64,000 nucleotides of DNA from Stutzerimonas stutzeri (lineage in GTDB: Bacteria; Pseudomonadota; Gammaproteobacteria; Pseudomonadales; Pseudomonadaceae): the NCBI RefSeq assembly GCF_024448985.1, contig NZ_JAMOII010000004.1:62001-126000 (forward strand), given 5' to 3'. The translations under genes were made by a program, and so were the position numbers. Shown piece by piece: positions 42,803 through 51,845 of this stretch (positions are counted from its first letter, which is position 1; every line of letters starts with the position of its first letter). The notes beneath the pieces are model-generated. The model was not told the origin of the DNA. It searched no databases and saw nothing but the letters and a program-made list of their open reading frames with translations.

Positions 42803-43057
42803 TCAGGCCTTGGTATTGATTAAAGTGCCAAGCACTTCATCAGCGCTCTGCAACATCCGTGCGCCGGCTTTCGCTGCGTGCTCGCCAACCTTCATTTGGA
42901 TCAGCTGCTCGGTCAGCTCGACGGTATCGGCCACCGCTTGAGAGTTTTCGGCAACCGGCAACGTATCGGCGGCGATCGCAGCGCCGGCATCATCGACGCG
43001 CTGCTGGCCGGCCTGGAAAGCGGCCAGACCGGAAGAGAGGAGATTGGAGATCTGCAT
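42803..43057 (-). CDS. 84-residue conserved small protein beside the biotin genes
   Basis: A short, Ala/Gln-rich, mostly helical protein: MQISNLLSSGLAAFQAGQQRVDDAG, then LTEQLIQMKVGEHAAKAGARMLQSADEVLGTLI. The beginning and end resemble the amphipathic ends of flagellar rod-type (FlgC/FlgG) proteins, as annotated for similar small Pseudomonas proteins, but there is no rod domain. GGAAG stands 6 bases before the ATG. The position between bioD and the acyl-CoA dehydrogenase is like that in P. aeruginosa. Function unknown. Confidence 0.65.
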   Translation of the reverse strand: MQISNLLSSGLAAFQAGQQRVDDAGAAIAADTLPVAENSQAVADTVELTEQLIQMKVGEHAAKAGARMLQSADEVLGTLINTKA

Positions 43058-43147
43058 GTGCGACTTCCAGGTAGTCAGTTCGCCATCATTGAAGCAGAGC
43101 TGAAGCTCAGCCGCCAGTAACGCATCGTTATAAGCGGACCTGAAGCA

Positions 43148-43837
43148 TCAACAAGTCAGGATGAGCGGACCGATATCCAGGTAGCGCGCAACCTCGGCGG
43201 GACACGCCTTGGGTAGGTGCGGCACCCGCCCGAGGCAAGGCGCCGACAACCGCTCGGTCAGGGTGCCGAGGTTTTCCTTCAGCCGCGACGTTGCCGGATC
43301 GACGATGTTGGCAACCCAGCCCGCCAACCGTAACCCGTCGCGCTCAATGGCCTCGGCCGTGAGCAAAGCGTGATTGATGCAGCCCAGGCGAACCCCGACT
43401 ACCAGAATTACTGGCAGCTCCAGCCTCACGGCGAGATCGGAAAGGCTTTCGCGACCGGCCAGCGGCACGCGCCAACCGCCGGCGCCTTCCACCAGCGAGA
43501 ATTGTGCCTGCAACGCCAATATCTGCCGAACCGGCTCCGCGAGCGCCGCCACGCTTAATTCTACAGCGGCTTCGCGCGCGGCCAGATGCGGTGCAATGGC
43601 CGGCTCGAAGGCGAACGGATTGACCTCGTCGTAGCGCAGCGGCAGCGTGCATTCGCCGAGCAATGCCAGCGCGTCGCTGTTGCGCAATCCATCAACAGAC
43701 ATTTCGCACCCCGACGCCACCGGCTTCGCCGCAGCCGTGCTGAGCCCCGCCAGCCGCGCCGCATGCAGCAGCGCGGCGGCGATGGTGGTCTTGCCGACTT
43801 CGGTATCGGTACCGGTGACGAAAAAAGCCGCGGTCAT
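43148..43837 (-). CDS. bioD: Dethiobiotin synthetase
   Basis: Closes the ureido ring of dethiobiotin from diaminopelargonate, CO2 and ATP. The 229 residues start MTAAFFVTGTDTEVGKTT with the P-loop at 8-17, then KPVASGC and the VEGAGGWRVPL segment. ATG at 43837 lies one base past the bioC stop; the longer upstream frame would overlap bioC. Last gene of the operon. Confidence 0.95.
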   Translation of the reverse strand: MTAAFFVTGTDTEVGKTTIAAALLHAARLAGLSTAAAKPVASGCEMSVDGLRNSDALALLGECTLPLRYDEVNPFAFEPAIAPHLAAREAAVELSVAALAEPVRQILALQAQFSLVEGAGGWRVPLAGRESLSDLAVRLELPVILVVGVRLGCINHALLTAEAIERDGLRLAGWVANIVDPATSRLKENLGTLTERLSAPCLGRVPHLPKACPAEVARYLDIGPLILTC

Positions 43838-43838
43838 C

Positions 43839-44660
43839 TCAGAAATCCTTGCGCAACACGCCGTATACCACCTGATAGGTCGCCGGCAGCCCGCTCGGTG
43901 TGCGGAACTGCTCATAGGCATCGATCAGTGCGCGAACGCGCGCACGGCCGGTAAGGCCGCCGGGACGACCGGGGTTCAGATTGTGCGCACCGAGCGCCTT
44001 GAGCTCATGGGTCAGCTGACGCAGCTCGGCGAAGTGCAGCACCTGGGGCTCCACATCGAGCCGCTCCAGCCGCAACCCACCGGCGGCGCAGAGCCGCTGG
44101 TAAACCTCAAGGGAACGAAAGCGATTGACGTGGGCAAAACCGTCCACCACCCGCCAGCTGTCGCGCAGTTCCCGCAAGGTGCCACTGCACAGGCTGGTAA
44201 AGGCCAGGACGCCACCCGGACGCAGCACCCTTTGCGCCTCGCTCAGTACGGCGGAAAAATCTTCACACCATTGCAGCGCCAGACTGGAAAAGACTAGATC
44301 GACCGATGCGTCCCGCAACGGCAGGCATTCGGCATCGCCGGCAATGAACGCAGCCGCGCCGCCTTGAGGCCTGGCATGGCGCAGCATGCCTTCGGCGATA
44401 TCCAGAGCGACACCTTCGCTTGTAGAAAAGCGGCTCGCCAGAACCCTCGAAAAGTAACCGGTGCCAGCGCCCAGATCGAGCCAGCGCGAGGGTTGCAGAT
44501 CAGTCGGCAACCGTTCTATCAACGCGCTGCCAACGGTGCGCTGCAGCTCGGCTACGGCGTCATAGCTGGCGGCGGCACGGGAGAACGATGCGGCGACCTG
44601 GCGTTTATCCGGCAGGCCGGATGCGGCATTGGCAGGCGTCACCGCAACCCATTCACTCAT
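43839..44660 (-). CDS. bioC: Malonyl-ACP O-methyltransferase BioC
   Basis: Methylates malonyl-ACP so that fatty acid synthesis can build the pimeloyl chain. The 273 residues form a class I SAM-dependent methyltransferase: [16 protein letters not shown] start, SAM-binding [18 protein letters not shown] and [12 protein letters not shown]. Start ATG at 44660 overlaps the bioH stop by 4 bases. BioH then removes the methyl ester. Confidence 0.94.
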   Translation of the reverse strand: MSEWVAVTPANAASGLPDKRQVAASFSRAAASYDAVAELQRTVGSALIERLPTDLQPSRWLDLGAGTGYFSRVLASRFSTSEGVALDIAEGMLRHARPQGGAAAFIAGDAECLPLRDASVDLVFSSLALQWCEDFSAVLSEAQRVLRPGGVLAFTSLCSGTLRELRDSWRVVDGFAHVNRFRSLEVYQRLCAAGGLRLERLDVEPQVLHFAELRQLTHELKALGAHNLNPGRPGGLTGRARVRALIDAYEQFRTPSGLPATYQVVYGVLRKDF

Positions 44661-45379
44661 ACAGCGCTGCCTCTGATAAATGCCACCATCTCCGCCGCGA
44701 CATCATCAGCCCGCTCCAGAGCCAGCGCATGGCTCGCGCCTGGAATCATTTTGGTCTCTATTCCGGGCATCCAGCGCCGTAGCGCATCGCAGGAGGCCGC
44801 TGGAACCAGTGCGTCACCATCGGCGAACAGATGTAGCTGACGACCAAAATAACCATGCAGGGCCTCGCGTCCGTCCAGCTCCGCCAGTAACTGCAGGCCG
44901 GCGTCCAGCACGGCCGGCGCAGACTCCGACTGGCTGACCAGCAGCTGGCGCGCCAGCGTTCGCGGATCATAACCACCACGGCTGCACAGCGAACGGAAGC
45001 GTTTGAGGGTTTCATCTGGATCGAGCCGGAACGCTTCGTGAAAGGCATCGAAGATCGCCGGTTCCATACCTTCCGGCCATTGTGGGCGGGCGCGGAAGCA
45101 GGGGTTACTGGCGATGGTGATCAACCCGTGGCAGGTATCCAGGCGTCGCGCCGCCAGCTGAGCGGCGAGCATGCCGCCCAGCGACCAGCCGGCCAGCCAG
45201 CTGTCGTGTGGCACACGCCGGTCGAGCTCATCGAGCCAGGCATTGGTGTCAACCAGCTCGGGCAAGGGTTCGATGATCACCTCGAGATCCGGTGCGAGCT
45301 CGGTCAGTGCCTCGTACAAAGGCTGCAACGCAGCCGGGCCGAACGCCCATCCGGGCAGCAAAATCAGCTGATCACGCAT
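44657..45379 (-). CDS. bioH: Pimeloyl-ACP methyl ester esterase BioH
   Basis: Alpha/beta hydrolase of 240 residues that frees pimeloyl-ACP. The nucleophile Ser is in GWSLGG (about 66-71), the acid Asp is likely in [10 protein letters not shown] and the His is in GASHALALE. It begins with ATG 45379, overlapping bioF by 8 bases, and ends in a 4-base overlap with bioC. The operon position supports BioH rather than another esterase. Confidence 0.93.
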   Translation of the reverse strand: MRDQLILLPGWAFGPAALQPLYEALTELAPDLEVIIEPLPELVDTNAWLDELDRRVPHDSWLAGWSLGGMLAAQLAARRLDTCHGLITIASNPCFRARPQWPEGMEPAIFDAFHEAFRLDPDETLKRFRSLCSRGGYDPRTLARQLLVSQSESAPAVLDAGLQLLAELDGREALHGYFGRQLHLFADGDALVPAASCDALRRWMPGIETKMIPGASHALALERADDVAAEMVAFIRGSAV

Positions 45380-46553
45380 CCGCTTCAGGCTCCTCGGCCA
45401 ATCGATTCCAGCATTCGGCCAGGATATTCAGCAGTCGTTCCACCTGCGCCTCGCTGTGCAACGCACTGAAGGTCACGCGCAGCCGCGCACTGCCGACCGG
45501 CACCGTGGGCGGCCTGATCGCGCCGACCAGAATGCCGCTCGCCTTGAGCGCAGCGGACAATGCCAGGGCCCGCTCGCTGCTGCCGACCAGAATCGGCTGG
45601 ATCGGCGTCGGGCTGTCCATCAGAGTCAGCCCGATGTCGGCAGCACCCTGGCGGAAGCGGGCGATCAGCCGGTTCAGGTGCTCACGGCGCCAGCCTTCAC
45701 GGCGCAGCAATTCGAGACTCCTGAGCGTTGCACAGGCGACGGCCGGTGGCTGGCTAGTCGTATAGATGTAGGGCCGAGCGAATTGGATCAGCGTTTCGAT
45801 CAGCGCCTCGCTACCGGCGACGAAGGCACCGGCAGTACCAAAGGCCTTGCCCAGGGTGCCTACCAACACCTGCACGTCATCGATGCCTAATCCGAAATGC
45901 TCGACAATGCCGCCGCCGCTATCACCCAGCGGGCCGAAGCCGTGGGCGTCATCGACCAACACCCAGGCGTCGTGGTGCTTGGCTTCGGCGCACAGCGCCG
46001 GCAGATCAGCCAGATCGCCGTCCATGCTGAACACCCCATCGGTGACCACCAGCGTATTGCCGCTGGCTTTCTCCAGCCGCTTGCCCAGGCTCTCACCGTC
46101 GTTGTGCAAGTAACGGGAAAAACGCGCACCACTGAGCAGGCCGGCATCGAGTAGAGAAGCATGGTTGAGGCGATCCTCCAGCACCGTATCGCCCTGCCCC
46201 ACCAGCGCCGTGACCGCCGCAAGGTTGGCCATATAGCCGGTGGAGAACAGCAGCGCACGCGGCCGTCCGGTGAATTCCGCCAGCGCCTCTTCCAACTCGT
46301 GATGCGGCGTGCTGTGACCGATCACCAGATGCGAGGCGCCACCGCCGACGCCCCATTTCGCCGCGCCCTGCTGCATCGCGGCGATCACCTCGGGATGGCT
46401 CGCGAGCCCAAGATAGTCGTTGGAACAGAAAGCCAGCAGCCGCTCACCATCGACCGTCACTTCTGGCTGTTGCGGTGTTTCCAGCAAGGGTCGTTGGCGG
46501 TAGAGATGCTCGGCACGGCGGGCCGCGAGGCGGCATTGCAGGTCAAAGGACAT
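45372..46553 (-). CDS. bioF: 8-amino-7-oxononanoate synthase
   Basis: PLP enzyme condensing pimeloyl-ACP with L-alanine. The 393 residues show [30 protein letters not shown], the PLP-binding [13 protein letters not shown] and the Schiff-base Lys in [15 protein letters not shown]. The start is ATG 46553 ([12 protein letters not shown]). The AAGCTGGAAGC repeat between bioB and bioF supplies the upstream bases; only a weak GAG precedes the ATG. Confidence 0.95.
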   Translation of the reverse strand: MSFDLQCRLAARRAEHLYRQRPLLETPQQPEVTVDGERLLAFCSNDYLGLASHPEVIAAMQQGAAKWGVGGGASHLVIGHSTPHHELEEALAEFTGRPRALLFSTGYMANLAAVTALVGQGDTVLEDRLNHASLLDAGLLSGARFSRYLHNDGESLGKRLEKASGNTLVVTDGVFSMDGDLADLPALCAEAKHHDAWVLVDDAHGFGPLGDSGGGIVEHFGLGIDDVQVLVGTLGKAFGTAGAFVAGSEALIETLIQFARPYIYTTSQPPAVACATLRSLELLRREGWRREHLNRLIARFRQGAADIGLTLMDSPTPIQPILVGSSERALALSAALKASGILVGAIRPPTVPVGSARLRVTFSALHSEAQVERLLNILAECWNRLAEEPEADA

Positions 46554-46635
46554 GAATAAGCTCGAAGCTGGAGGCCTGAAGCTGGAAGCGGCGCCGAATC
46601 GCTTCACGCTTCCGGCTTAAGGCTTCCAGCTCCGT
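46554..46635. repeat. AAGCTGGAAGC-type repeat between bioB and bioF
   Basis: Units GCTCGAAGCTGGAGGCCTGAAG and complementary CTTCCGGCTTAAGGCTTCCAG fill the whole bioB-bioF gap and can form a long hairpin. It may tune bioF expression below bioB within one transcript. Confidence 0.75.
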
Positions 46636-46637
46636 GT

Positions 46638-47693
46638 TTATACGACCGCGTTATAGAACAGCTTCGAATCGCGCTGCTCGACCAGCGCCTGCTCGATGGC
46701 GGCCTGATGCACTTCGTCATCGTGCTCCTCACGCGCTTCGGGCTGGATGCCCAGGCGCTTGAACAGCAGCATGTCCTTGTCGGCCTGCGGGTTGCCGGTG
46801 GTCAGCAGCTTTTCGCCGTAGAAAATCGAGTTAGCGCCGGCCAAGAAGGCCAGGGCCTGCATCTGCTCGTTCATCTGCTCGCGACCGGCCGACAGGCGCA
46901 CATGGGACATGGGCATCATGATCCGCGCCACGGCGAGCATACGGATGAAGTCGAAGGGATCGACGTCCTGCTCCTCCGCTAGCGGCGTGCCTTTCACTTT
47001 GACCAGCATGTTGATCGGTACCGATTCAGGATGCTCCGGCAGGTTGGCCAGTTGGATCAGCAGGCCAGCGCGGTCGTCCAGCGATTCACCCATGCCGAGG
47101 ATGCCACCCGAGCAAATCTTCATCCCCGACTCGCGCACGTAGCTCAGCGTCTCCAGACGGTCGGCGTAGGTGCGGGTGGTGATGATGTTGCCGTAGAACT
47201 CAGGCGAGGTGTCGAGGTTGTGGTTGTAATAGTCCAGGCCCGCCGCTGCCAGTGCTTTGGTCTGCTCCTGATCGAGCTTGCCGAGGGTCATGCAAGTTTC
47301 CAATCCCAGGGCTTTCACGCCCTCGACCATTTTCAATACGTAGGGCATGTCCTTGGCGGATGGATGCTTCCAGGCCGCGCCCATGCAGAAGCGCGTCGAA
47401 CCGATAGCTTTGGCCTCAGCCGCGGCATCCAGCACCTTTTGCACTTCCATCAGTTTTTCTTTATCAAGGCCGGTGTTGTAGTGGCCCGACTGCGGGCAGT
47501 ACTTACAGTCTTCTGGGCAGGCGCCAGTTTTGATCGACAACAATGTCGAAACCTGGACGCGGTTGGCATCGAAGTGCTGGCGATGCACGCCCTGAGCCTG
47601 GAAGATCAGGTCGTTGAACGGTTGTTCAAAGAGCGCCTTGACTTCGGCGAGGCTCCAGTCGTGACGGGTAACGGAAGCGGCGGTGGCGCTCAT
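46638..47693 (-). CDS. bioB: Biotin synthase
   Basis: Radical SAM enzyme inserting sulfur into dethiobiotin. The 351 residues carry the 4Fe-4S triad Cys59, Cys63 and Cys66 in [22 protein letters not shown], and the 2Fe-2S ligand region with [16 protein letters not shown] at 47693 is used because AAGGA stands 6 bases upstream; the ATG at 47699 lies right against that site. First gene of the bioBFHCD operon and divergent from comF. Confidence 0.96.
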   Translation of the reverse strand: MSATAASVTRHDWSLAEVKALFEQPFNDLIFQAQGVHRQHFDANRVQVSTLLSIKTGACPEDCKYCPQSGHYNTGLDKEKLMEVQKVLDAAAEAKAIGSTRFCMGAAWKHPSAKDMPYVLKMVEGVKALGLETCMTLGKLDQEQTKALAAAGLDYYNHNLDTSPEFYGNIITTRTYADRLETLSYVRESGMKICSGGILGMGESLDDRAGLLIQLANLPEHPESVPINMLVKVKGTPLAEEQDVDPFDFIRMLAVARIMMPMSHVRLSAGREQMNEQMQALAFLAGANSIFYGEKLLTTGNPQADKDMLLFKRLGIQPEAREEHDDEVHQAAIEQALVEQRDSKLFYNAVV

Positions 47694-47743
47694 GGGCATT
47701 CCTTGTAATTAATAGCGGCTCGGCGGCCTGGCACGGATGCGAA

Positions 47744-47772
47744 ATGGTTAGCCAAGGCGATGTGGCTGTCAA
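47744..47772 (-). promoter_or_regulatory. Candidate bioB promoter
   Basis: On the minus strand a perfect -35 TTGACA (47772-47767) is followed after 16-17 bases by AACCAT/TAACCA, about 50 bases before the bioB ATG. The -10 match is poor. No BirA-type TTGTAAACC-GGTTTACAA operator is visible. Confidence 0.4.
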
Positions 47773-47786
47773 CCTGGAAAGGATTC

Positions 47787-48494
47787 ATGGTTTACGACTG
47801 GTTAAAATCTGAGCACTACTGCCAACTTTGCGATGAACGCTGCGAAGCCGACCAATCGCTGTGCGCACCCTGCGAAGCCGATTTACCTTGGCTCGACGGG
47901 CAGTGCTCGATCTGCGCGCTGCCGCTACCGACGTCAGGCCTGATCTGTGGCGACTGCCTCAAACGCCCGCCCACCTTCGATCACGTCGCAGTACCCTGGC
48001 GCTTCGCCTTTCCCGTAGACAGCCTGATCACCCGCTTCAAGCACCAGTCACGCTGGCCGCTGGGGAGATTGCTGGCGGAGCAGCTGACTCGCCATCTGCA
48101 ACACGCCTACGCCGAAGGTCTGCCGCATCCCGACGTGCTTCTGCCGGTCCCGCTGGCGCGCAAGCGGCTGCGAAAGCGAGGTTTCAATCAGGCGAAAATG
48201 ATCGCCGACTGGCTGAGCCCGGTACTGGCGGTCCCGGTCGATATGCAACTGCTGCAACGGGTTCAGGACACTCAATCGCAACAACAACTCGACGCTGCGA
48301 GCCGGCGCCGAAATTTGCGACAAGCGTTTCGCCTGGCTGACCAAGAGAGACTCGCCGGGCGTCACATCGCAATCGTCGACGACGTACTGACTACCGGCGC
48401 CACTGCCGAAGCACTGGCTCGTCTGTTGAAACGCGCCGGCGCTGTACGAGTCGATGTGTATTGTCTGGCACGCACACCGAAACCCGGCGATTGA
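47787..48494 (+). CDS. comF: ComF-family phosphoribosyltransferase-like protein
   Basis: 235 residues: an N-terminal zinc-ribbon-like region with Cys pairs (CQLCDERC, CAPC, CSIC, CGDC) in the first 65 residues, then a type I phosphoribosyltransferase fold with the PRPP motif IAIVDDVLTTGATAEAL near 200. ComF proteins support DNA uptake at the cytoplasmic side. GGAAAGG stands just before the ATG at 47787. It is divergent from bioB with overlapping control regions. Confidence 0.88.
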   Translation: MVYDWLKSEHYCQLCDERCEADQSLCAPCEADLPWLDGQCSICALPLPTSGLICGDCLKRPPTFDHVAVPWRFAFPVDSLITRFKHQSRWPLGRLLAEQLTRHLQHAYAEGLPHPDVLLPVPLARKRLRKRGFNQAKMIADWLSPVLAVPVDMQLLQRVQDTQSQQQLDAASRRRNLRQAFRLADQERLAGRHIAIVDDVLTTGATAEALARLLKRAGAVRVDVYCLARTPKPGD

Positions 48495-48540
48495 ATCTAG
48501 AGACGTTCATCAGCCGCTGCGCGCGGTTGTGTAAACCCCC

Positions 48541-48555
48541 CAGTGCAATACACTG
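48541..48555. promoter_or_regulatory. CAGTG-CAATA-CACTG palindrome upstream of srkA
   Basis: An inverted repeat with 5-base arms, 25 bases before the srkA start. It may be an operator or a short leader hairpin. Confidence 0.3.
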
Positions 48556-48579
48556 ACCGGCCCATTCGCGGAGCCGACC

Positions 48580-49554
48580 ATGAGCCATCCCTTCGACACA
48601 CTCACGCCTGACCTTGTGCTCGATGCGGTGGAAAGTGCGGGCTTTATCAGCGATGCGCGCGTGTTGGCGTTGAACAGCTATGAAAACCGGGTCTACCAGG
48701 TGGGCATCGAAGACGAGGTGCCCGTGGTCGCGAAGTTTTACCGCCCGGGCCGCTGGAGCAACGAGGCGATCCTCGAAGAGCATCAGTTTTCCATTGAACT
48801 GGCTGACCGCGAGATTCCGGTGGTGGCGCCATTGGAGCGCAACGGCGAAACACTGTTCGAGCATGCCGGTTTTCGCTTCGCGCTCTTTCCCCGTCGCGGA
48901 GGACGCGCACCGGAGCCGGGCAATCTCGACCAGCTCTATCGCCTGGGCCAATTACTCGGCCGCATGCACGCGGTCAGTGCCAGCCGGCCCTTCGAACACC
49001 GCGAAACGTTGAATGCCCAGCACTTCGGTCACGAATCGCTGGCGACCTTGCTCGATGGTGGCTTCGTACCGAGAAGCCTGCTGCCGGCTTACGAGTCGGT
49101 GGCACGCGATCTGTTGAAGCGCGTCGATGACGTCTTCAACCGCACCGAATTCCAGCCGATCCGCCTGCACGGCGACTGCCATCCTGGCAACATCCTCGCC
49201 CGTGACGACGCTTTCCATCTGGTCGATCTGGACGATTGCCGCATGGGTCCGTCGGTTCAGGATATCTGGATGATGCTTGCCGGTGAGCGTCACGAGCGGC
49301 TCGGGCAACTGTCCGAATTGGTCGATGGGTACAGCGAATTCCACGGCTTCGTCCCGCGCGAACTCCCCCTGATCGAAGCCCTTCGTGCTCTGCGCTTGCT
49401 GCACTACAGCGCCTGGCTGGCACGCCGCTGGGACGATCCCGCCTTTCCGATGAGCTTCCCCTGGTTTGGCACCGAGCGTTACTGGGGCGATCAGGTGCTG
49501 ATCCTGCGCGAGCAGATGTCCGCGCTGCAGGAAGAGCCGCTGAAGCTTTTTTAG
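48580..49554 (+). CDS. srkA: Stress response kinase A (YihE family)
   Basis: 324-residue cytoplasmic Ser/Thr protein kinase of the aminoglycoside phosphotransferase fold, thought to limit stress-induced death. Family marks: LNSYENRVYQVGIED, VVAKFYRPGRWSNEAILEEH, the catalytic loop LHGDCHPGNIL and DLDDCRMGPSVQDIW, plus the WFGTERYWGDQVL tail. It stands 85 bases after comF. The final codons and the TAG run into a tandem GCTGGAA repeat. Confidence 0.93.
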   Translation: MSHPFDTLTPDLVLDAVESAGFISDARVLALNSYENRVYQVGIEDEVPVVAKFYRPGRWSNEAILEEHQFSIELADREIPVVAPLERNGETLFEHAGFRFALFPRRGGRAPEPGNLDQLYRLGQLLGRMHAVSASRPFEHRETLNAQHFGHESLATLLDGGFVPRSLLPAYESVARDLLKRVDDVFNRTEFQPIRLHGDCHPGNILARDDAFHLVDLDDCRMGPSVQDIWMMLAGERHERLGQLSELVDGYSEFHGFVPRELPLIEALRALRLLHYSAWLARRWDDPAFPMSFPWFGTERYWGDQVLILREQMSALQEEPLKLF

Positions 49555-49595
49555 CTGGAAGCTGGAAGCTGGAAGCTGGAAGCTGGAAGCTGGAA
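49554..49595. repeat. Six tandem GCTGGAA units at the srkA stop
   Basis: Six exact 7-base copies begin at the last base of the srkA stop codon. Together with the complementary block at 49702-49725 they bracket the REP-like element at 49601-49669. Confidence 0.85.
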
Positions 49596-49600
49596 GATTA

Positions 49601-49669
49601 GTAGGGCGGGTGAAACCCGCCGGGCGTGCGGGATGCTAGCTCCGTTCGGCGGGTTGCAACCCGCCCTAC
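49601..49669. repeat. REP/BIME-like double palindrome
   Basis: GTAGGGCGGGT-GAA-ACCCGCC at the left and GGCGGGTTGCAACCCGCC-CTAC at the right are each hairpins (the right core is a perfect 18-base palindrome at 49648-49665), and the outer arms are inverted relative to each other. This is the shape of a Pseudomonas REP pair between convergent genes. Confidence 0.8.
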
Positions 49670-49701
49670 AAGCTGTAAGCGAATCAGGATGCTCGGCTTC
49701 C

Positions 49702-49735
49702 AGCTTCCAGCTTCAGGCTTGAAGCTTATAGCTGC
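49702..49735. repeat. CTTCCAGCTTC repeat at the rlmJ stop
   Basis: CTTCCAGCTTCCAGCTTCAG and GCTTGAAGC units, inverse to the block at 49554, reach to and include the rlmJ stop codon at 49726. Confidence 0.7.
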
Positions 49736-50571
49736 TTTTCTTCGATCAACCAGTCCAGCCGCCAGCCGCCCTCGCTTTGTCCGAGCAGCTTGGTCAACCA
49801 GGGCAACAGTTCACGCAACTCTTCTTCCAGGCCCCACGGCGGATTGCTGATGGCCAGGCCCGAGCCATTGAGCCGCAACGCTTCATCGGTGGGGTGAACG
49901 AACAGTTCGGCGCGAAGCAGCTTTGGCGCACCGCTACGCGACATATCCTGATAGAAGCGCCTGAGCTGGCGTTCATCCTTGATCGGATACCAGATCACAC
50001 CAATGGTCTGACGCATGCGCCCGAGCGCTTCGGACAGTGCTTGGACACAGCGACTCAGCTCATCGGCCTTCTCGAATGGCGGATCGACCAGTAACACGAC
50101 GCGCTTTTCCGCGGTCGGCATCAACGCGCGAGGCACATGCCAGCCTTCGCCCAGGTGCACCGCCACGCGGCGGTCGCCGGCCATGTTGTCTTTCAGCAGA
50201 CGGCCGTCTTCGGGGTGTTTCTCGTTGAGCTGCAGGCGATCCTGCGGGCGCGTCAGCTGTCGCGCCAGTTCCGGCGAGCCGGGGTAGTAACGCAAGGTGC
50301 CGTCTGGGTTGAGCGCCCGAATCACATCCAGATAAGGCTTCGCCATTGCCGGGACATCCTCGGCCTGCCACAGCCGCGCGATGCCCTGCAGCCATTCTCC
50401 GGTACGACTGGCCTGGTCGCCGGCCAGGTCATACAGACCGACGCCGGCGTGGCTGTCGAGATAGGCGAATGGCGCGTCCTTGCGCGCCAGCAAGGCGAAC
50501 AATCGAGACAATACGAGGTGTTTGAAGACGTCGGCATGATTGCCGGCGTGAAAAGCGTGGCGGTAGTTCAT
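49726..50571 (-). CDS. rlmJ: 23S rRNA (adenine-2030 N6) methyltransferase RlmJ
   Basis: 281 residues from the ATG at 50571 (MNYRHAFHAGNHADVFKH, the family start). SAM-dependent methyltransferase with YLDSHAGVGLYDL and the catalytic DPPFEKADE, plus the C-terminal LAISNPPWGLEEEL. A longer upstream frame to 50754 overlaps the nitronate monooxygenase gene and is rejected. It is divergent from that gene and convergent with srkA. Confidence 0.93.
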   Translation of the reverse strand: MNYRHAFHAGNHADVFKHLVLSRLFALLARKDAPFAYLDSHAGVGLYDLAGDQASRTGEWLQGIARLWQAEDVPAMAKPYLDVIRALNPDGTLRYYPGSPELARQLTRPQDRLQLNEKHPEDGRLLKDNMAGDRRVAVHLGEGWHVPRALMPTAEKRVVLLVDPPFEKADELSRCVQALSEALGRMRQTIGVIWYPIKDERQLRRFYQDMSRSGAPKLLRAELFVHPTDEALRLNGSGLAISNPPWGLEEELRELLPWLTKLLGQSEGGWRLDWLIEEKQL

Positions 50572-50713
50572 CGGGCACTCCTGAAGAGCGCACAGTCTAA
50601 CTGCGCAGCGACTTGTTTCGCAGGGGGCGCGGCACGCCATGGCTGAAGATGTAAAACGGCGACAGGTGGCTGCTACAGTGACTACCCCGCCAGCCAGCGC
50701 ATAGGACCTTCCA

Positions 50714-51757
50714 ATGGACATACGCGACCTCTTCCAGATCACGCTGCCAGTCATCCAGGCGCCGATGGCCGGTTCGCAGAACCATCAGCTCGCCGAGGCG
50801 GTGTCCGAGGCCGGCGGGCTCGGCTCAATTCCTGCCGGCATGCTCAACGCCGAGACTCTGGATGCCGAGCTGACAGCCATGGCCGCGCTCACGCGAAAGC
50901 CCTACAACGTTAACTTCTTCTGTCATCAGACGCCGACAGCCGATCCCGCACGCAACGAAGCTTGGCTGAAATATCTGGCACCGTTTCTCGAAGAGCTGCA
51001 AATCGACCCGGCAAGCATTCCCAACGGCGCCACACGCCAACCGTTCGACGCAGCGATGGCCGAGGTGATCGAGCGGCACCGCCCGCCTGTTGTTAGCTTC
51101 CATTTCGGGCTGCCTGCTCCCGAGTTACTGCAGCGCGTGCGGGCCACCGGCGCGAAGATTCTGTCCAGCGCCACGACCCTTGAAGAAGGTCGCTGGCTGC
51201 AGGAGCAGGGTGTCGATGCGGTGATCGCCCAGGGCGTCGAAGCCGGCGGTCATCGCGGCATCTTTCTCAGCGAAGATATCGACGGCCAGATAGGCACCTT
51301 CGCCCTGTTGCCACAGCTGGCGGGCGCACTGGACATACCGGTGATCGCCGCCGGTGGGATCGCCGATAGGCGCGGTGTCGCGGCCGCGCAAACACTCGGC
51401 GCGGCGGGGGTGCAGGTCGGCACCGCCTATCTACTGTGCAACGAAAGCCGCGCCAGCCCCTTGCACCGTCAGGCATTGCAGAGTCCCGCCGCGCAGCACA
51501 CAGTGCTGACGACGCTGTTCACCGGACGACCGGCACGCGGCATGGTCAATCGAGTCATCCGCGAGCTGGGGCCTCGGCCCGATGAGGTTCCGGCGTTTCC
51601 GCTGGCGGGTAATGCAATCAGTGCGCTGCGGGCCAAAGCCGAAAGCCTGGGGGCCAATGATTTTTCACCGCTCTGGGCCGGGCAGAACGTCAGCGGTTGC
51701 CGCGCCGTCCCGGCGGCGCAACTGACCGAAGCCTTGAGCGTAGGTTGGCGGAGTTAA
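50714..51757 (+). CDS. Nitronate monooxygenase, class I-like
   Basis: 347-residue FMN-dependent TIM-barrel enzyme that oxidises propionate-3-nitronate and other alkyl nitronates. Motifs: PVIQAPMAGSQNHQLAEAVSEAGGLGSI at the start, the VIAQGVEAGGHRG segment with the catalytic His, PVIAAGGIADRRGV and AAGVQVGTAYLLC for phosphate binding, and a TGRPARGMVNR tail. AGGA precedes the ATG. The substrate could differ, since the family also includes enoyl reductases. Confidence 0.9.
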   Translation: MDIRDLFQITLPVIQAPMAGSQNHQLAEAVSEAGGLGSIPAGMLNAETLDAELTAMAALTRKPYNVNFFCHQTPTADPARNEAWLKYLAPFLEELQIDPASIPNGATRQPFDAAMAEVIERHRPPVVSFHFGLPAPELLQRVRATGAKILSSATTLEEGRWLQEQGVDAVIAQGVEAGGHRGIFLSEDIDGQIGTFALLPQLAGALDIPVIAAGGIADRRGVAAAQTLGAAGVQVGTAYLLCNESRASPLHRQALQSPAAQHTVLTTLFTGRPARGMVNRVIRELGPRPDEVPAFPLAGNAISALRAKAESLGANDFSPLWAGQNVSGCRAVPAAQLTEALSVGWRS

Positions 51758-51845
51758 GGCAGACCAATGTCAGGTGTCGGCGCCTCACCAATGGACGCCG
51801 CGCAGCGCGTAAACTGGTGCGACCTTCAGAGCGATCGGATCGAAC

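Noticed and set aside
49554-49595. Tandem 7-base units considered as a CRISPR array
   Set aside because: Units are adjacent with no spacers and no cas gene is near; this is a simple tandem repeat.
49726-50754. Longer start for rlmJ
   Set aside because: It would overlap the divergent nitronate monooxygenase gene, and MNYRHAFHAGNHADVF at 50571 is the family start.
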